Shown: positions 16,931-26,699, numbered from the stretch's first letter. The stretch is DNA of 64,000 nucleotides from an uncultured Acidobacteriota bacterium (GCA_937870635.1 CALMZP010000131.1:1-64000), one strand, 5' to 3'. The notes: generated by a model from the sequence alone, not told the origin. Made by a program: numbers and translations.

Positions 16931-18307
16931 ATGACGCCAGACAATCGCACGCCGCGTAAGCGGCGCCGCCGGAGACGTCGACCTGCCGAAGAGGCAGGAG
17001 CAGCACTCCCGGCCGGAAATGGACAGATGCCAGAACCCGGAAACGAATCGAATTCGAACAATTCAGGATCGCAGCCCAATGGTGACCGCCAGCCGTTCGG
17101 ACGCCGCCGCCGCCGCTCACGCCGCCGTGGCCGGAGCCGCGGCGCCGGTGGCGGCGGCGGAGCGGAGCCCGTAGCGCAGACACCGGCCGATTTCGCGCCC
17201 GGCGAGCTCGTCGCCGCCGGCGGCGTTCTCTACATCAAGCCGAATGGCGTGGGGATCCTCGTCCAGACCGAGAACAACTACGTGCCGCAGCCCGGTGACG
17301 CCATCGTGCCGCGCTCGATGATCGAGAAGCTCCACCTTCAGGTGGGCCTCCGCATCAGCGGCAGCGCGCGGCGCGCTGGAAACGGCGGGCTGGAGCTGGT
17401 CGGCCTCGAACAGGTGGAAGGCATGGGCCTCGAGGATTACCGCGAGTCGCGCCGTCCCTTCTCCGAGCTGATCTCGATCGACCCGAACGAGATGTTCAAG
17501 CTCGAGACCGAGTCCGACCGCCTCACGACTCGTGTCCTCGATCTCCTGTCACCTCTCGGCAAAGGTCAGAGATGCCTCGTCGTCGCGCCGCCGAAGGCAG
17601 GCAAGACCACCCTCCTCAAAGACATCGCTCACGGCCTCAACCTCAATCACCCCGAAGTCATCCTCTTCGTCCTCCTCGTCGACGAGCGTCCCGAAGAGGT
17701 CACCGACTTCCGCCGATCGGTCGAACAGGGCGAGGTGATCGCCTCGAGCTCGGACGAAACGGCGGAGAATCACATTCTCATCGCCGAGACGGTCATCGAG
17801 CGCGCGCGGCGCCTGGTGGAGATGAAGAAGGACGTGGTCATCCTCTGCGACTCCATCACCCGCATGTCGCGCGCCTACAACAACGAGCAGCGCGGCTCGG
17901 GCAAGATCCTCTCCGGCGGCATCGACGCAAGGACGATGGAAAAGCCGCGGCGCTTCTTCGGTGCCGCGCGCAACGCGGAAGAGTGGGGATCGCTCACGAT
18001 CATCGCCACCGCGCTCGTGGACACCGGCTCGCGCATGGACGAGGTGATCTTCCAGGAGTTCAAGGGCACGGGCAACACGGAGATCGTGCTCGACCGCGGA
18101 CTCTTCGAGCGCCGGATCTTCCCGGCGATCAACATCGCTCAAACCGGTACGCGCAAGGAAGAGAAGCTGATTCCTCCCGCGTATCTGCCCAAGATCCATA
18201 CGTTGCGGCGTGCGCTGGCGGGGACGGATCCGATGACGGCCATGAAGATGCTTCTGGAACGGCTGCAGAAGTTCCCGACGAATGAAGCATTTCTCAAGAG
18301 CTTCTGA
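16931..18307 (+). CDS. rho: Transcription termination factor Rho
   Basis: 458 residues. The N-terminal 85 residues are a low-complexity tract rich in Arg, Asn and Gly ([28 protein letters not shown]), as in Rho proteins with an N-terminal insertion domain. The RNA-binding CSD follows ([13 protein letters not shown]), then the RecA-like motor with Walker A PPKAGKTT, Walker [11 protein letters not shown], the Q-loop region [44 protein letters not shown], and a conserved C-terminus. It unwinds RNA-DNA hybrids to end transcription. The basic tract probably adds nonspecific RNA affinity (inference). No cotranscribed partner is visible. Confidence 0.97.
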   Translation: MTPDNRTPRKRRRRRRRPAEEAGAALPAGNGQMPEPGNESNSNNSGSQPNGDRQPFGRRRRRSRRRGRSRGAGGGGGAEPVAQTPADFAPGELVAAGGVLYIKPNGVGILVQTENNYVPQPGDAIVPRSMIEKLHLQVGLRISGSARRAGNGGLELVGLEQVEGMGLEDYRESRRPFSELISIDPNEMFKLETESDRLTTRVLDLLSPLGKGQRCLVVAPPKAGKTTLLKDIAHGLNLNHPEVILFVLLVDERPEEVTDFRRSVEQGEVIASSSDETAENHILIAETVIERARRLVEMKKDVVILCDSITRMSRAYNNEQRGSGKILSGGIDARTMEKPRRFFGAARNAEEWGSLTIIATALVDTGSRMDEVIFQEFKGTGNTEIVLDRGLFERRIFPAINIAQTGTRKEEKLIPPAYLPKIHTLRRALAGTDPMTAMKMLLERLQKFPTNEAFLKSF

Positions 18308-18437
18308 CGAAAAGTTTTCATGCGCTCCACGCGCCTCGAGTTCTTATACACTCAACATAGAGAGATCGGTTTCCCCGGCGCCAACCGTCCAGATGAGCGC
18401 CGCCGAGAGTGGAAGTCCAAAATCTTGAGGAGGATTC

Positions 18438-21400
18438 ATGTTCAGACTCCGTAACTTGTTACTGATGGCGGTCTGCGCACTTCTGGCGATCGTGCCGGCT
18501 GCGCAGGCGCAGGTCACGACCGGCAACATCGCCGGAACCGTGCTTGCTGCCGACGGAAGCGCCCTTCCCGGCGTATCCGTCGAGGTCGTCCATATACCCA
18601 CCGGGACCCGCTACTCCGCGGTGACCGACGGGAACGGCCGGTTCGTCATTCCCAACGTGCGCGTGGGAGGTCCCTACACGGTGACTTCGACGCTCGAGGG
18701 ATTCCGCCGCGCCGAAAGCAGCAACATCAGTGTCCCGCTCGGCGGCACGGCCGAGGTTCCTGTCCGCCTGCAGCTCGAGGCAGTCACCGAAGCGATCACC
18801 GTCACGGCCGTGGCCGACGACGTGATCAACCCGAACCGTTCGGGCAGCACGTCGGCTGTCTCGGAAGAGCAGATCGAATCGCTTCCGACGGTCAACCGCA
18901 CGCTCCAGGACTTCGCCCGCACGAATCCGTACACGAACGTCGACCCGCAGGATCAGTCGGCGACGCGTATGTCGATTGCCGGCAAGAGCAACCGCTACAA
19001 CAACATTCAGATCGACGGCGCGGTCAACAACGATCTCTTCGGGCTGGCCGACACCGGCACGCCGGGCGGACAGGCGGATGCGCCGCCGATTTCGCTGGAT
19101 GCCATCCAGGAACTGCAGGTCCTCGTCTCGCCGTACGATGTCCGGCACAGCGGATTCACCGGCGGCGGCGTAAACGCCATCACCCGCTCGGGCTCGAACG
19201 CCATCGAAGGCTCGGTCTTCTACTCGAAGCGTGACGCGTCGTTCGTCGGCGACGGGCCGTTCGACGACCCGATCAGCGAATTCGACAGCGAGCAGTTCGG
19301 CGGTCGTCTCGGCGGACGCATCATCCGCGACCGTCTTTTCTTCTTCATCAACGGCGAGCTGAATTCCCGCGCCGAGCCGACCGATGCTTCCGCGGAGGCG
19401 GGGAGCGAGACGATCAATCCGGCCATCGCGGACCTGGCCAGGCGGGCGGCGGAAATCGCTCAGAATCGTTACGGCCACGACGTCGGCTCCCTCGGCAACT
19501 TCCCCCAGACCAGAGAGAGCGACAACTATTTCGGCCGTCTCGACTGGAACATCGCCAGCACGAACCAGTTCACCCTGCGTCACAACTACGTCGAGGCGTT
19601 CCGCGACGTAGTGAGCAACAGGAGCTTCAACCAGTTCCGTTTCCAGACCTCCACCTACCAGTTCATGGACGAGACGAACTCCACGGTGGCGCAGCTGAAC
19701 ACCGCCTTCAGCGCGAACCTTTTCAATGAGGCGCGGGTCAATTTCTCCACGATCCGCGACAAGCGCGCTTCTCTGGCCAGCTTTCCGGCCGTCGAGATCG
19801 GCGGCAGGTCGCGCAGCGCACAGATCATCCTGGGAAGTGAGCAGTTTTCGCAGGCCAACGCCCTCGATCAGGACATTCTCGAAATCGCCGATGATCTGAC
19901 GTTCATCACCAGCGCTCACACCCTTACGCTCGGCACGCAGAATCAGATCTTCGACTTTGCCAACCTCTTCCTGGCTCCGGCGTTCGGGTACTACTTCTTC
20001 CCGACGATCGAGGATTTCGAAGCGGGCACTCCTACGAACTACGAGGTGACGTTCGCGACGGATCCCAATAATCCGCGCCGTCCCACGGAGTTCGGTGCGG
20101 CACAGTATGGTTTGTACCTCAATGATCAATGGCGTCTGAGCCCGGATGTCACCCTTACGCTTGGTGTGCGTGCCGACATGCCGCGATTTGGAGACACACC
20201 GTCGTTCAACCCCATCGTTGAACAGGCCATCGGCTGGAGCACTGCCCAGACCGGCGGCGAGGGTGTGATCGTCTCACCGCGATTCGGCTTCAACTGGCAG
20301 ATCGGCGGCAATCAGCAGCTTCGCGGCGGAGTGGGCGTTTTCCTCGGACGGGCCCCCTACGTCTGGATCTCGAACGCCTACGCCAATACCGGAGTCGAGC
20401 AACAGACCCTGGTCTGCAACCGGCCCAGCTGCACCACCACGTTCGAGCCGGATCCATTCAACCAGCCCCGCAACTTTCCGGCCGGCACGGGAGCGTTTCG
20501 CGTCAATCTGATCGATCCCGACTTCGAGTTCCCGCGTATTCTCCGCACCACCCTCGGCTACGACCGCGAGCTCCTCTTCGGCATCCGCGGCACGATCGAG
20601 GGCGTTTACACGCGCAACCTCGAGGACGTCTACTACACCGATGTGAATCGCGTGCAGGACGGCACGAGTCCTCTCGATGGCCGGCCAACCTACAAGCCCG
20701 TCAGCAGCAAGCTCTCGAATGCAATTCTGATCACCAACACGAGCAAGGGTGATCAGATGCTCGCCTCGGTTTCACTGAACAAGCGGTTCGGCCGCGCCTT
20801 CACCCTGTCGACGTCCTATGCCTATCAGGACGCGAACTCGGCGTTCGACGGCAGCTCCAGCCAGGCCCACTCCAACTTCCAGTTCCACCATACCCGCGGC
20901 GACATCTTCGAGCCCGAGGTCTCCCGCTCGGCGTACGAGACCAAACACCGCTTCAGTGCCGCGGCGTCTTGGAACCTCCGGACCGGCATCCTCGACCACA
21001 CGCTCGGCCTCTTCTATAACGCCCAGTCCGGTCGTCCGTACTCGCTTCTCTTTGGCAGCGATATCAACAGGGACGGCTTCTCGACGAATGACCTTCTGTA
21101 CATCCCCGGTCAGGTCATCATCCAGAAAAACAGCGGATCCACATGGACCGCTGAGCCAGCCCAGCAGTGGGTCAATTACCTGGCAGCCGCAGGACTGGAG
21201 GCCGGCACCGGCGAGATTCTGGAACGCTATGCGTCGACCGAGCCGTGGACGAGAAAGCTCGATCTCCACTACGAGTTGGGCCTGCCGGTCTTCAACAGGT
21301 TCCGCACGGCCATCACAGGCGACGTCCTGAACGTGCTCAACATGTTCGACGAAGAGGCTGGAAACGTGAGGTACGTCTCCAATCAGAACTTCTCGCCGGT

Positions 21401-21545
21401 CACGTATCAGGGTATCGACCAAGCCACCGGCCGGCCGATTTACCGCGAGCGTTTCGCAAACGCGCTCCGCGAAGGCAGCCAGTTTTCCACGTCCAATCTG
21501 GCATCACGGTGGCAGGCTCGTCTCGGACTCCGCCTCAGCTTCTGA
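18438..21545 (+). CDS. TonB-dependent receptor, Oar-like, with carboxypeptidase-regulatory N-domain
   Basis: 1035 residues. A strong AGGAGG site sits 6 bp before the ATG. A signal peptide (LLLMAVCALLAIVPAAQAQ) is followed by a carboxypeptidase-regulatory-like domain (GNIAGTVLAADGSALPGVSVEV...GFRRAE), a plug region (SEEQIESLPTVNRTLQDFARTNPYTN, IDGAVNNDLFGLADTG) and a long beta-barrel ending in an aromatic residue (ARLGLRLSF). This is the Oar/CirA-like class typical of Acidobacteriota outer membranes. Substrates are often glycans or peptides, but the ligand here is unknown. It would need a TonB energiser such as the product of 8101-9114. It is followed by an intrinsic terminator. Confidence 0.93.
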   Translation: MFRLRNLLLMAVCALLAIVPAAQAQVTTGNIAGTVLAADGSALPGVSVEVVHIPTGTRYSAVTDGNGRFVIPNVRVGGPYTVTSTLEGFRRAESSNISVPLGGTAEVPVRLQLEAVTEAITVTAVADDVINPNRSGSTSAVSEEQIESLPTVNRTLQDFARTNPYTNVDPQDQSATRMSIAGKSNRYNNIQIDGAVNNDLFGLADTGTPGGQADAPPISLDAIQELQVLVSPYDVRHSGFTGGGVNAITRSGSNAIEGSVFYSKRDASFVGDGPFDDPISEFDSEQFGGRLGGRIIRDRLFFFINGELNSRAEPTDASAEAGSETINPAIADLARRAAEIAQNRYGHDVGSLGNFPQTRESDNYFGRLDWNIASTNQFTLRHNYVEAFRDVVSNRSFNQFRFQTSTYQFMDETNSTVAQLNTAFSANLFNEARVNFSTIRDKRASLASFPAVEIGGRSRSAQIILGSEQFSQANALDQDILEIADDLTFITSAHTLTLGTQNQIFDFANLFLAPAFGYYFFPTIEDFEAGTPTNYEVTFATDPNNPRRPTEFGAAQYGLYLNDQWRLSPDVTLTLGVRADMPRFGDTPSFNPIVEQAIGWSTAQTGGEGVIVSPRFGFNWQIGGNQQLRGGVGVFLGRAPYVWISNAYANTGVEQQTLVCNRPSCTTTFEPDPFNQPRNFPAGTGAFRVNLIDPDFEFPRILRTTLGYDRELLFGIRGTIEGVYTRNLEDVYYTDVNRVQDGTSPLDGRPTYKPVSSKLSNAILITNTSKGDQMLASVSLNKRFGRAFTLSTSYAYQDANSAFDGSSSQAHSNFQFHHTRGDIFEPEVSRSAYETKHRFSAAASWNLRTGILDHTLGLFYNAQSGRPYSLLFGSDINRDGFSTNDLLYIPGQVIIQKNSGSTWTAEPAQQWVNYLAAAGLEAGTGEILERYASTEPWTRKLDLHYELGLPVFNRFRTAITGDVLNVLNMFDEEAGNVRYVSNQNFSPVTYQGIDQATGRPIYRERFANALREGSQFSTSNLASRWQARLGLRLSF

Positions 21546-21567
21546 TTCGATTACCATTGCAGTGAAG

Positions 21568-21595
21568 AAAGGCCACCGGAAACGGTGGCCTTTTT
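21568..21595 (+). terminator. Rho-independent terminator after the TonB-dependent receptor
   Basis: Stem GGCCACCG / CGGTGGCC (21571-21578, 21583-21590) with a GAAA tetraloop, preceded by AAA and followed by TTTTTG. It lies 25 bp after the receptor stop and just before the acid phosphatase start, so the two genes are probably separate units or linked by read-through. Confidence 0.9.
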
Positions 21596-21600
21596 GCTTT

Positions 21601-22401
21601 ATGAAGAAACTCGCGATTCTGCCGATCCTGCTCTTCGTTGCGTGCGCGACCGCGACGCCCCCGCCGGCACCCGCGCCTGCCGCTCCGGCCGATTGCCATC
21701 CCGGGCTGGCCATCGTGAACGCGTCCCTCTGGAACCAGTCGGCCGCCGAATACGACGCGGCAGCACTTTCCGCATGGAATGGCGCCCGCCGCGCGGTCGA
21801 AGCAGGCCTCGCACAGAACGACACGCGACCAGCCGCCGTCATCCTCGATGCCGACGAGACCACGCTCGACAACACCGAGTTCGAGGCGCGCATGGTCCAC
21901 ATGGGCAAAACATACGATTCCGCTGAATGGTCGAAGTGGATCGCCGAGGCGAACGCCCGCGCGGTTCCGGGATCGGTCGAGTTTCTGCAGTGGGCAGCCT
22001 CGCGCGGGGTGACTCCGTTCTACATCACGAACCGCAAGGCCGATGAGGAAGCGGGCACGACGGAAAATCTGCGCAAGCTCGGTTTTCCTCTCAAAGCCGA
22101 CAGTGTCCTCGTGCGCGGCGAGCGACCCGAGTGGGCCGGTCGCGACAAATCACCGCGCCGGGACTGGGTCGCGTCGCGGTATCGCGTGCTGGCCGTGGTG
22201 GGCGACGATCTCAATGATTTCGTGAATACGCAGGGGGCGAGCGCTTCCCAGCGGGACGCCCTCGTGGCTGCCAACGCCGAGAAGTGGGGAACGACCTGGT
22301 TCGTGATCCCCAATGCGATTTACGGATCGTGGGAGGACGTAATCACGGGAGAGGGAAGCCCGTGCGAGAAGCTGCAGAGAAAGATCGAGGCTCTCAGGTA
22401 G
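21601..22401 (+). CDS. HAD-superfamily class C acid phosphatase lipoprotein (5'-nucleotidase, e(P4)-like)
   Basis: 266 residues from ATG 21601; the track start at 21562 lies in the terminator. The signal peptide MKKLAILPILLFVAC ends in a lipobox Cys, so the protein is lipid-anchored. The HAD nucleophile motif is VILDADETTLDN (DxDxT). FYITNRKADEEAGTTENL is the class C motif II region, and VGDDLNDF supplies the acidic motif IV. Family members dephosphorylate nucleotides and NMN at the outer membrane. The final residues run close to an inverted repeat that begins 4 bp after the stop. Confidence 0.9.
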   Translation: MKKLAILPILLFVACATATPPPAPAPAAPADCHPGLAIVNASLWNQSAAEYDAAALSAWNGARRAVEAGLAQNDTRPAAVILDADETTLDNTEFEARMVHMGKTYDSAEWSKWIAEANARAVPGSVEFLQWAASRGVTPFYITNRKADEEAGTTENLRKLGFPLKADSVLVRGERPEWAGRDKSPRRDWVASRYRVLAVVGDDLNDFVNTQGASASQRDALVAANAEKWGTTWFVIPNAIYGSWEDVITGEGSPCEKLQRKIEALR

Positions 22402-22404
22402 TTC

Positions 22405-22624
22405 ATCCCGAGCGAAGCGAGGGATCTCCGGAAGCACCGGCAGGATTGAGGTTGATGGCCTGTCTAAGTGGAGCGCGGGCGACCTCGCCCGCGGCCCCTT
22501 CACGCCAAGTAGTGGGTCTCGCCCTTCGCACCGGTCGCGTGCGAGGTCGCCCGCGCTCCACCATTCCCCCCTTGTGGGTCCGTTCAGCGCGGTGTTACCG
22601 GAGATCCCTCGCTTCGCTCGGGAT
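22405..22624. repeat. Nested inverted repeats (GAGCGAAGCGAGG outer, GGAGCGCGGGCGACC inner)
   Basis: The outer arms of 27 bp (22405-22431 and 22598-22624) are exact reverse complements. Inside them, 21-bp arms (22468-22488 and 22541-22561) of another family are also exact reverse complements. The right outer arm lies within the 3' end of rimO and encodes its last residues. The structure suggests insertion of one palindromic element into another. No gene occupies the gap. Confidence 0.92.
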
Positions 22625-23984
22625 TCCAGGAAACCACTCCGCCGATGACATCGTACGGATGCGCCTCGGAAATCTCGACCCGCACGAACGCCGGCAGTTC
22701 TCCCAACCGTTCGATCCCGTCATTGATCAGCAGCCGGCCATCGATTTCCGGCGCCTGCGAGATGAGACGGCCCTCGAGCAGGTGCTCGGTCTCGTCGCAG
22801 ACTCCGGTGATGAGGGCGTCATACGTCTGGCCCACGCGCATCTCGTTGCGCGATAGCGAGATCTTCTGCTGCAGCTCCATCAGCTTGGCGCGGCGGCGCT
22901 CGGCGGTCTTGCGCGTCGGGATCTCCCCCATCTTCGACGCGGGCGTGAATTCCTCGGGTGAATAGACGAACGCGCCCATCTGGTCGAACTGCGCCCACTC
23001 GACGAAGTCGTACAGCTCGCCGAACTCCTTCGGCCCTTCGCCGGGATGCCCCGTGATGAAAGTCGTGCGCAGCGACAGATCGGGGACCAGGTCCCGCATC
23101 CGCGTCACCATCTCACGATACTCTTTCGGCGAGCCGGGGCGGCGCATCGCCTTGAGAACGTTCTCGGAGCAATGCTGCAGAGGGATGTCGCAATACGACA
23201 CGAAGCGTTTCTCGTGCCCCATCAGCTCGAAGAGAGACCAGTCGAGGCTTCCCGGATACGCATACAGGAAACGGATCCATTCGAAGTCCGTATCGGAGAG
23301 GAGCGTTCTGACCAGCTCCGTCAGGCCGTTCTGCAGACCGAGATCCTGACCGTAGCGCGTGGTGTCCTGCGCCACGAGGCAAAGCTCCTTGACGCCCTGC
23401 TGCTGCAGCTGCTGCGCTTCCCGGACCAGCGATGAAATCGTGCGGCTGCGGAACTTGCCGCGCATCTGCGGAATCGCGCAGAACGTACACGGATTCGAGC
23501 AGCCTTCCGAAACTTTCAGGTACGCGTGTGCGGTGCCCTGGGTGAGAACGCGCGGAAGATCTTCGTAAAGCCGCTGCGACATCTTCCGCTTCGTCGGCGC
23601 CGCATCGACTTCTCCGCTGACCGCCGATGTGATGGCCTCGAGATGATCGAGCCCGACGAACGCGTCGATCTCCGGAATCGACTCCTGCAGGTCGGTCCGG
23701 TACTTCTGGACCATGCAGCCGGTGACGATCAGCCTTTCGACGCCGTTGCCCTTCCGCCCCGCCACCTCGAGGATCGTATCGATCGACTCCTGCTTGGCCG
23801 CATCGATGAATCCGCAGGTGTTGACGATCACCACGTCGGCCTCATCGAGGTCGTTGGTGATCGTCACTTCGGACTCTTCCCGCAGCTGGCCCAGCATGAT
23901 CTCGGCATCGACGAGATTCTTGGGGCAGCCGAGGGAGATCATGCCCACTCGGCGGGGTTTCTTTTCCTGATGGACTACGGTCAT
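22584..23984 (-). CDS. rimO: Ribosomal protein S12 methylthiotransferase RimO
   Basis: 466 residues from ATG 23984 (MTVVHQEKKPRRVGMISLGCPKN); the track extension is repeat translation. The N-terminal UPF0004 domain has Cys ligands in SLGCPKNLVDAE, VNTCGFI and TGCMVQKY. The radical SAM cluster motif is CSNPCTFC. A C-terminal TRAM domain ends near PYDVIGGVV. RimO methylthiolates Asp of ribosomal protein S12. The last dozen residues (SWNPERSEGSPVTPR) are encoded by a dispersed inverted repeat that also provides the stop codon, so the native C-terminus has been replaced or extended. Confidence 0.93.
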   Translation of the reverse strand: MTVVHQEKKPRRVGMISLGCPKNLVDAEIMLGQLREESEVTITNDLDEADVVIVNTCGFIDAAKQESIDTILEVAGRKGNGVERLIVTGCMVQKYRTDLQESIPEIDAFVGLDHLEAITSAVSGEVDAAPTKRKMSQRLYEDLPRVLTQGTAHAYLKVSEGCSNPCTFCAIPQMRGKFRSRTISSLVREAQQLQQQGVKELCLVAQDTTRYGQDLGLQNGLTELVRTLLSDTDFEWIRFLYAYPGSLDWSLFELMGHEKRFVSYCDIPLQHCSENVLKAMRRPGSPKEYREMVTRMRDLVPDLSLRTTFITGHPGEGPKEFGELYDFVEWAQFDQMGAFVYSPEEFTPASKMGEIPTRKTAERRRAKLMELQQKISLSRNEMRVGQTYDALITGVCDETEHLLEGRLISQAPEIDGRLLINDGIERLGELPAFVRVEISEAHPYDVIGGVVSWNPERSEGSPVTPR

Positions 23985-24031
23985 GAGCAACGGGTTAACA
24001 GGGGTTAGCGGGCGGCTATTCTGCCGCCCTT

Positions 24032-24128
24032 TTGGACCTTGGACCTTGGACCTTCGGAGCGCGACCGCGGTCATTCAACCCAAGGTCCAAGGTCCAAGGT
24101 CCAAGGTCCTACCGCGGTCCAGGGTCCG
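24032..24128. repeat. Heptamer inverted-repeat array, GGACCTT flavour (copy F)
   Basis: Left arm TTTTGGACCTTGGACCTTGG (24032-24055), then a spacer containing GACCGCGGTC, then four complementary AAGGTCC units and a further copy of ACCGCGGTCC. It lies between the rimO start and the end of the downstream unknown gene. Confidence 0.93.
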
Positions 24129-24130
24129 AC

Positions 24131-25069
24131 TCAGGCCAGGCGCCACACCAGTCCCCCTATCCCTGCCCGAGCCGCCTCCACCCCCAGGGCATGGTTCATG
24201 ACCTCGGCGTTGACGAGGATCTGGGCGTCGTCCAGGTCCGCGTCGAGGAGGGTGAGCCCGAGGGCGGAGGCGACCTGGCGGGTGGTCCGGTTGTGGAGGT
24301 TCACGATCATCTCCGAGACCGGCTTTTCCGGGTTGACCTCGTGCGTTGCGGCCAGCGCTTCGCCGCGAAGGATGTAAATCATGCAGCCCTTGTCGCGGAG
24401 CCAGGTGATCGCGGACGCGAGCGTCACCACGTGCCAGTTGCGGTGACGGCGGTAGATGCGGGAGATGGCGCGATTGCGATCGCCCGCTGGCTTGTATACG
24501 TTCGGCTGGACTTCCCAGAGCAGGGCCACATTCGTGGCGGCATCGAGAGTGCCGGTGGTTTCGCCGACCGACCCGGGAAGGGTGTGTTGCTGTCCGTGCG
24601 CACGTCCGATGGCGATCGCATCTTCGAGCTCCGCGGGGATGACGTCGAAGGAGATCGTCGAGTCGCGACCGCCGAAATGCGCGTTCCGTCCGAGCATGAG
24701 AAACCCGTCGGGAACCGGCTGTGCTGCGCCGACGGCGTTGCGCGCCGCATCCGGGATCGGACCGAGGGGGGTCGCGAGACCGGAGGCGCGACCCTGCATG
24801 GCGCGGGGATACCAGAGGCTCGGCGTCGGCGTACCTTCGGCCCAGCGAGGATGGTTCTTGCGGAGATAACGTTCGATCACCTGCTCGCGAATGAGCAGCG
24901 TGTCCTCGGGAGTCAGCTCGCTCGGCAGGCGCACGGTCTCGGCGATGTCACTGAAGACTTCGAGCACTTCCGCGCCCATGGAGAGGTAGAGATCGAAGAG
25001 CGCGGCCTTGGTATCCGCACGCACACCGAAGGCGTCGAAGACACGCTCGATGTGATCGGGAAACGGCAT
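24131..25069 (-). CDS. Protein of unknown function, coupled to dusB
   Basis: 312 residues from ATG 25069 (MPFPDHIERVFDAFGV). The ATG overlaps the dusB stop by one base (TGATG), so it is translated after dusB. No signal peptide or membrane helix is seen. Conserved-looking blocks are LRKNHPRWAEGTPTPSLWYPR, FLMLGRNAHFGGRDSTISFDV and YRRHRNWHVVTLASAITWLRDKG, with isolated His residues that could be catalytic. I do not recognise the family. The ordering DusB-unknown hints at tRNA or housekeeping metabolism, but this is weak inference. Confidence 0.75.
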   Translation of the reverse strand: MPFPDHIERVFDAFGVRADTKAALFDLYLSMGAEVLEVFSDIAETVRLPSELTPEDTLLIREQVIERYLRKNHPRWAEGTPTPSLWYPRAMQGRASGLATPLGPIPDAARNAVGAAQPVPDGFLMLGRNAHFGGRDSTISFDVIPAELEDAIAIGRAHGQQHTLPGSVGETTGTLDAATNVALLWEVQPNVYKPAGDRNRAISRIYRRHRNWHVVTLASAITWLRDKGCMIYILRGEALAATHEVNPEKPVSEMIVNLHNRTTRQVASALGLTLLDADLDDAQILVNAEVMNHALGVEAARAGIGGLVWRLA

Positions 25070-26058
25070 CAGGCGGCGGCGAGCTGTTCGCGGGTCCGGT
25101 CGAGCAGCCGCTGAACGTCGGCGACGGCGGTGATGTCCTGCAGCCCGGTGCGGATGTCCTTGCCGTGCGGGATGCCCTTCGAGAACCAGCCGATGACGGT
25201 GCGTGCCTTGTGGAGCTTCCACTTGTCGATGTTGGGCGCGCCTTCGATCTTCGAGAGGTAGCGCTGCATGGCGTCGATGCGTCGCTCGATCTCATTCGCG
25301 GCGACGGCCTCGCCGTTCACGTACGCGCGGATGTCGCGGAAGATGAACGGATTGTGCAGCGCGGCGCGGCCGATCATCACACCGTCCACGCCGGTCATCT
25401 CGAACATGCGGATCGCATCGGCGGCGGTCTTTACGTCGCCGTTGCCGAAGACCGGAATGTTGAGGGCGCTCTTCACCTGAGCGATGTAGGCCCAGTCGCT
25501 CGCGCCCGTGTATGCCTCGCTCCGCGTGCGGCCATGGATGGCAATCGCCGAAACGCCGATCTCTTCGAAACGCTTGAGAAGCGGCAGGACATCGTTGCTC
25601 TCCCATCCCTTGCGGACCTTGACGGTCACCGGGATCCTCACCCGCCTTCTGATCTTTTCGACGACCCTGGCAGCCTTGTCGAAATCCTTGAGCATGGCCG
25701 AACCGGCGCCGCTGTTCACGATCTTCCGCACCGGGCAGCCCATGTTGATGTCGACGATGTCGACACCCTCGGCCTCGACGATCGCCGCGGCATCGTCCAT
25801 ACGGTCGGGGTCACCGCCGTAGATCTGGATGGACACAGGACGCTCGTTCTCGTTGAAGGCGAGCATCTGATGGCTGCGGTCGTTCTTGCGCGTCAGGCCT
25901 TCGGCGGAGATGAATTCGGAGACGACGAGGCCCACCCCGCCCAGCTCCTTGATCAGCGACCGATAGTACGTATCGGTCACCTCGGCCATGGGGGCCAGGG
26001 CGAGGGGAGGATCGATGCGGACACCGCCGATGTTGAACGTTTTGTTGAGGTAATGCAT
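25069..26058 (-). CDS. dusB: tRNA-dihydrouridine synthase (DusB-like)
   Basis: 329 residues from ATG 26058 (MHYLNKTFNIGGVRIDPPL); the longer track ORF extends into the divergent promoter region. It is an FMN-dependent TIM barrel: LALAPMAEVTDTYYRSL, the catalytic cysteine in VDINMGCPVRKIVNSGAGSAML, PVTVKVRKGW, AIAIHGRTRSEAYTG, GNGDVKTAADA and GVMIGRAALHNPFIF. It reduces specific uridines in tRNA with NADPH. It is divergent from the chalcone isomerase-like gene and overlaps the unknown gene downstream. Confidence 0.95.
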   Translation of the reverse strand: MHYLNKTFNIGGVRIDPPLALAPMAEVTDTYYRSLIKELGGVGLVVSEFISAEGLTRKNDRSHQMLAFNENERPVSIQIYGGDPDRMDDAAAIVEAEGVDIVDINMGCPVRKIVNSGAGSAMLKDFDKAARVVEKIRRRVRIPVTVKVRKGWESNDVLPLLKRFEEIGVSAIAIHGRTRSEAYTGASDWAYIAQVKSALNIPVFGNGDVKTAADAIRMFEMTGVDGVMIGRAALHNPFIFRDIRAYVNGEAVAANEIERRIDAMQRYLSKIEGAPNIDKWKLHKARTVIGWFSKGIPHGKDIRTGLQDITAVADVQRLLDRTREQLAAA

Positions 26059-26136
26059 CTTCGGAGCTGAATTTAACGCAATTCGCACCGATCCTCTTCC
26101 GTTAGAATCCGCGACGTCCAGTTCATGGAGGAAATC

Positions 26137-26691
26137 ATGCGCAAAACCGCACTCGCACTCTCGATCCTGCTCCTGTCCGGCTCGGCTCAGGCGGCCAATG
26201 TCGGCGGAGCCAACCTCAGCGACAAGGCCACCGCGGGCGGCCAGACCCTCGTCCTCAACGGCGGGGCGGTCCGCAAGAAGCTCTTCATCAAGGTTTATGC
26301 GGCCGGCCTCTATCTGCCCGCGAAGCAGGTGGCAGCAGAACGGATCCTCGCCACCGATACCCCGCGGCAGATGGTCATGCACTTCCTCTATGACGTCGAC
26401 AAGGGAAAGATCGCCGAAGCGTGGCAGGAAGGGCTGCAGGCCAACACACCCAACACCTCCCCCGCCGTCAAGCAGGCTTTCTCCACCCTCTCCTCGTGGA
26501 TGGAGGACATGAACAAAGGCGACCGCCTCGTCATGACCTACGTCCCCGGGGCCGGTACCACCGTCGAAGTGAAGGGGAAGGTCAAAGGCGTTCTCCCCGA
26601 CAAGGCCGTCAACGACGCGATCCTCGCGACGTGGATCGGCCCGAAGCCGGGTCCCGGAGAAGACTTCAAAAAAGCGCTGCTGGGCAACTAG
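26137..26691 (+). CDS. Chalcone isomerase-like secreted protein
   Basis: 184 residues. The start is ATG 26137 because GGAGG lies 6 bp upstream; the track start (26125) sits on that site. The signal peptide MRKTALALSILLLSGSAQA is cleaved before ANVGG. The mature part (LVLNGGAVRKKLFIKVYAAGLYLP, QMVMHFLYDVDKGKIAEAWQEGL, LVMTYVPGAGTTVEVKGK) matches the bacterial chalcone-isomerase-like fold, which probably binds lipids or fatty acids and lacks flavonoid chemistry. It is a single gene between divergent dusB and the convergent HAD gene. Confidence 0.85.
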   Translation: MRKTALALSILLLSGSAQAANVGGANLSDKATAGGQTLVLNGGAVRKKLFIKVYAAGLYLPAKQVAAERILATDTPRQMVMHFLYDVDKGKIAEAWQEGLQANTPNTSPAVKQAFSTLSSWMEDMNKGDRLVMTYVPGAGTTVEVKGKVKGVLPDKAVNDAILATWIGPKPGPGEDFKKALLGN

Positions 26692-26699
26692 CAGAGGAG

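Noticed and set aside
18459-20129. 556-residue minus-strand ORF opposite the first receptor
   Set aside because: A GC-rich shadow ORF without start signals or motifs; the plus-strand receptor has a strong ribosome-binding site and clear domains.
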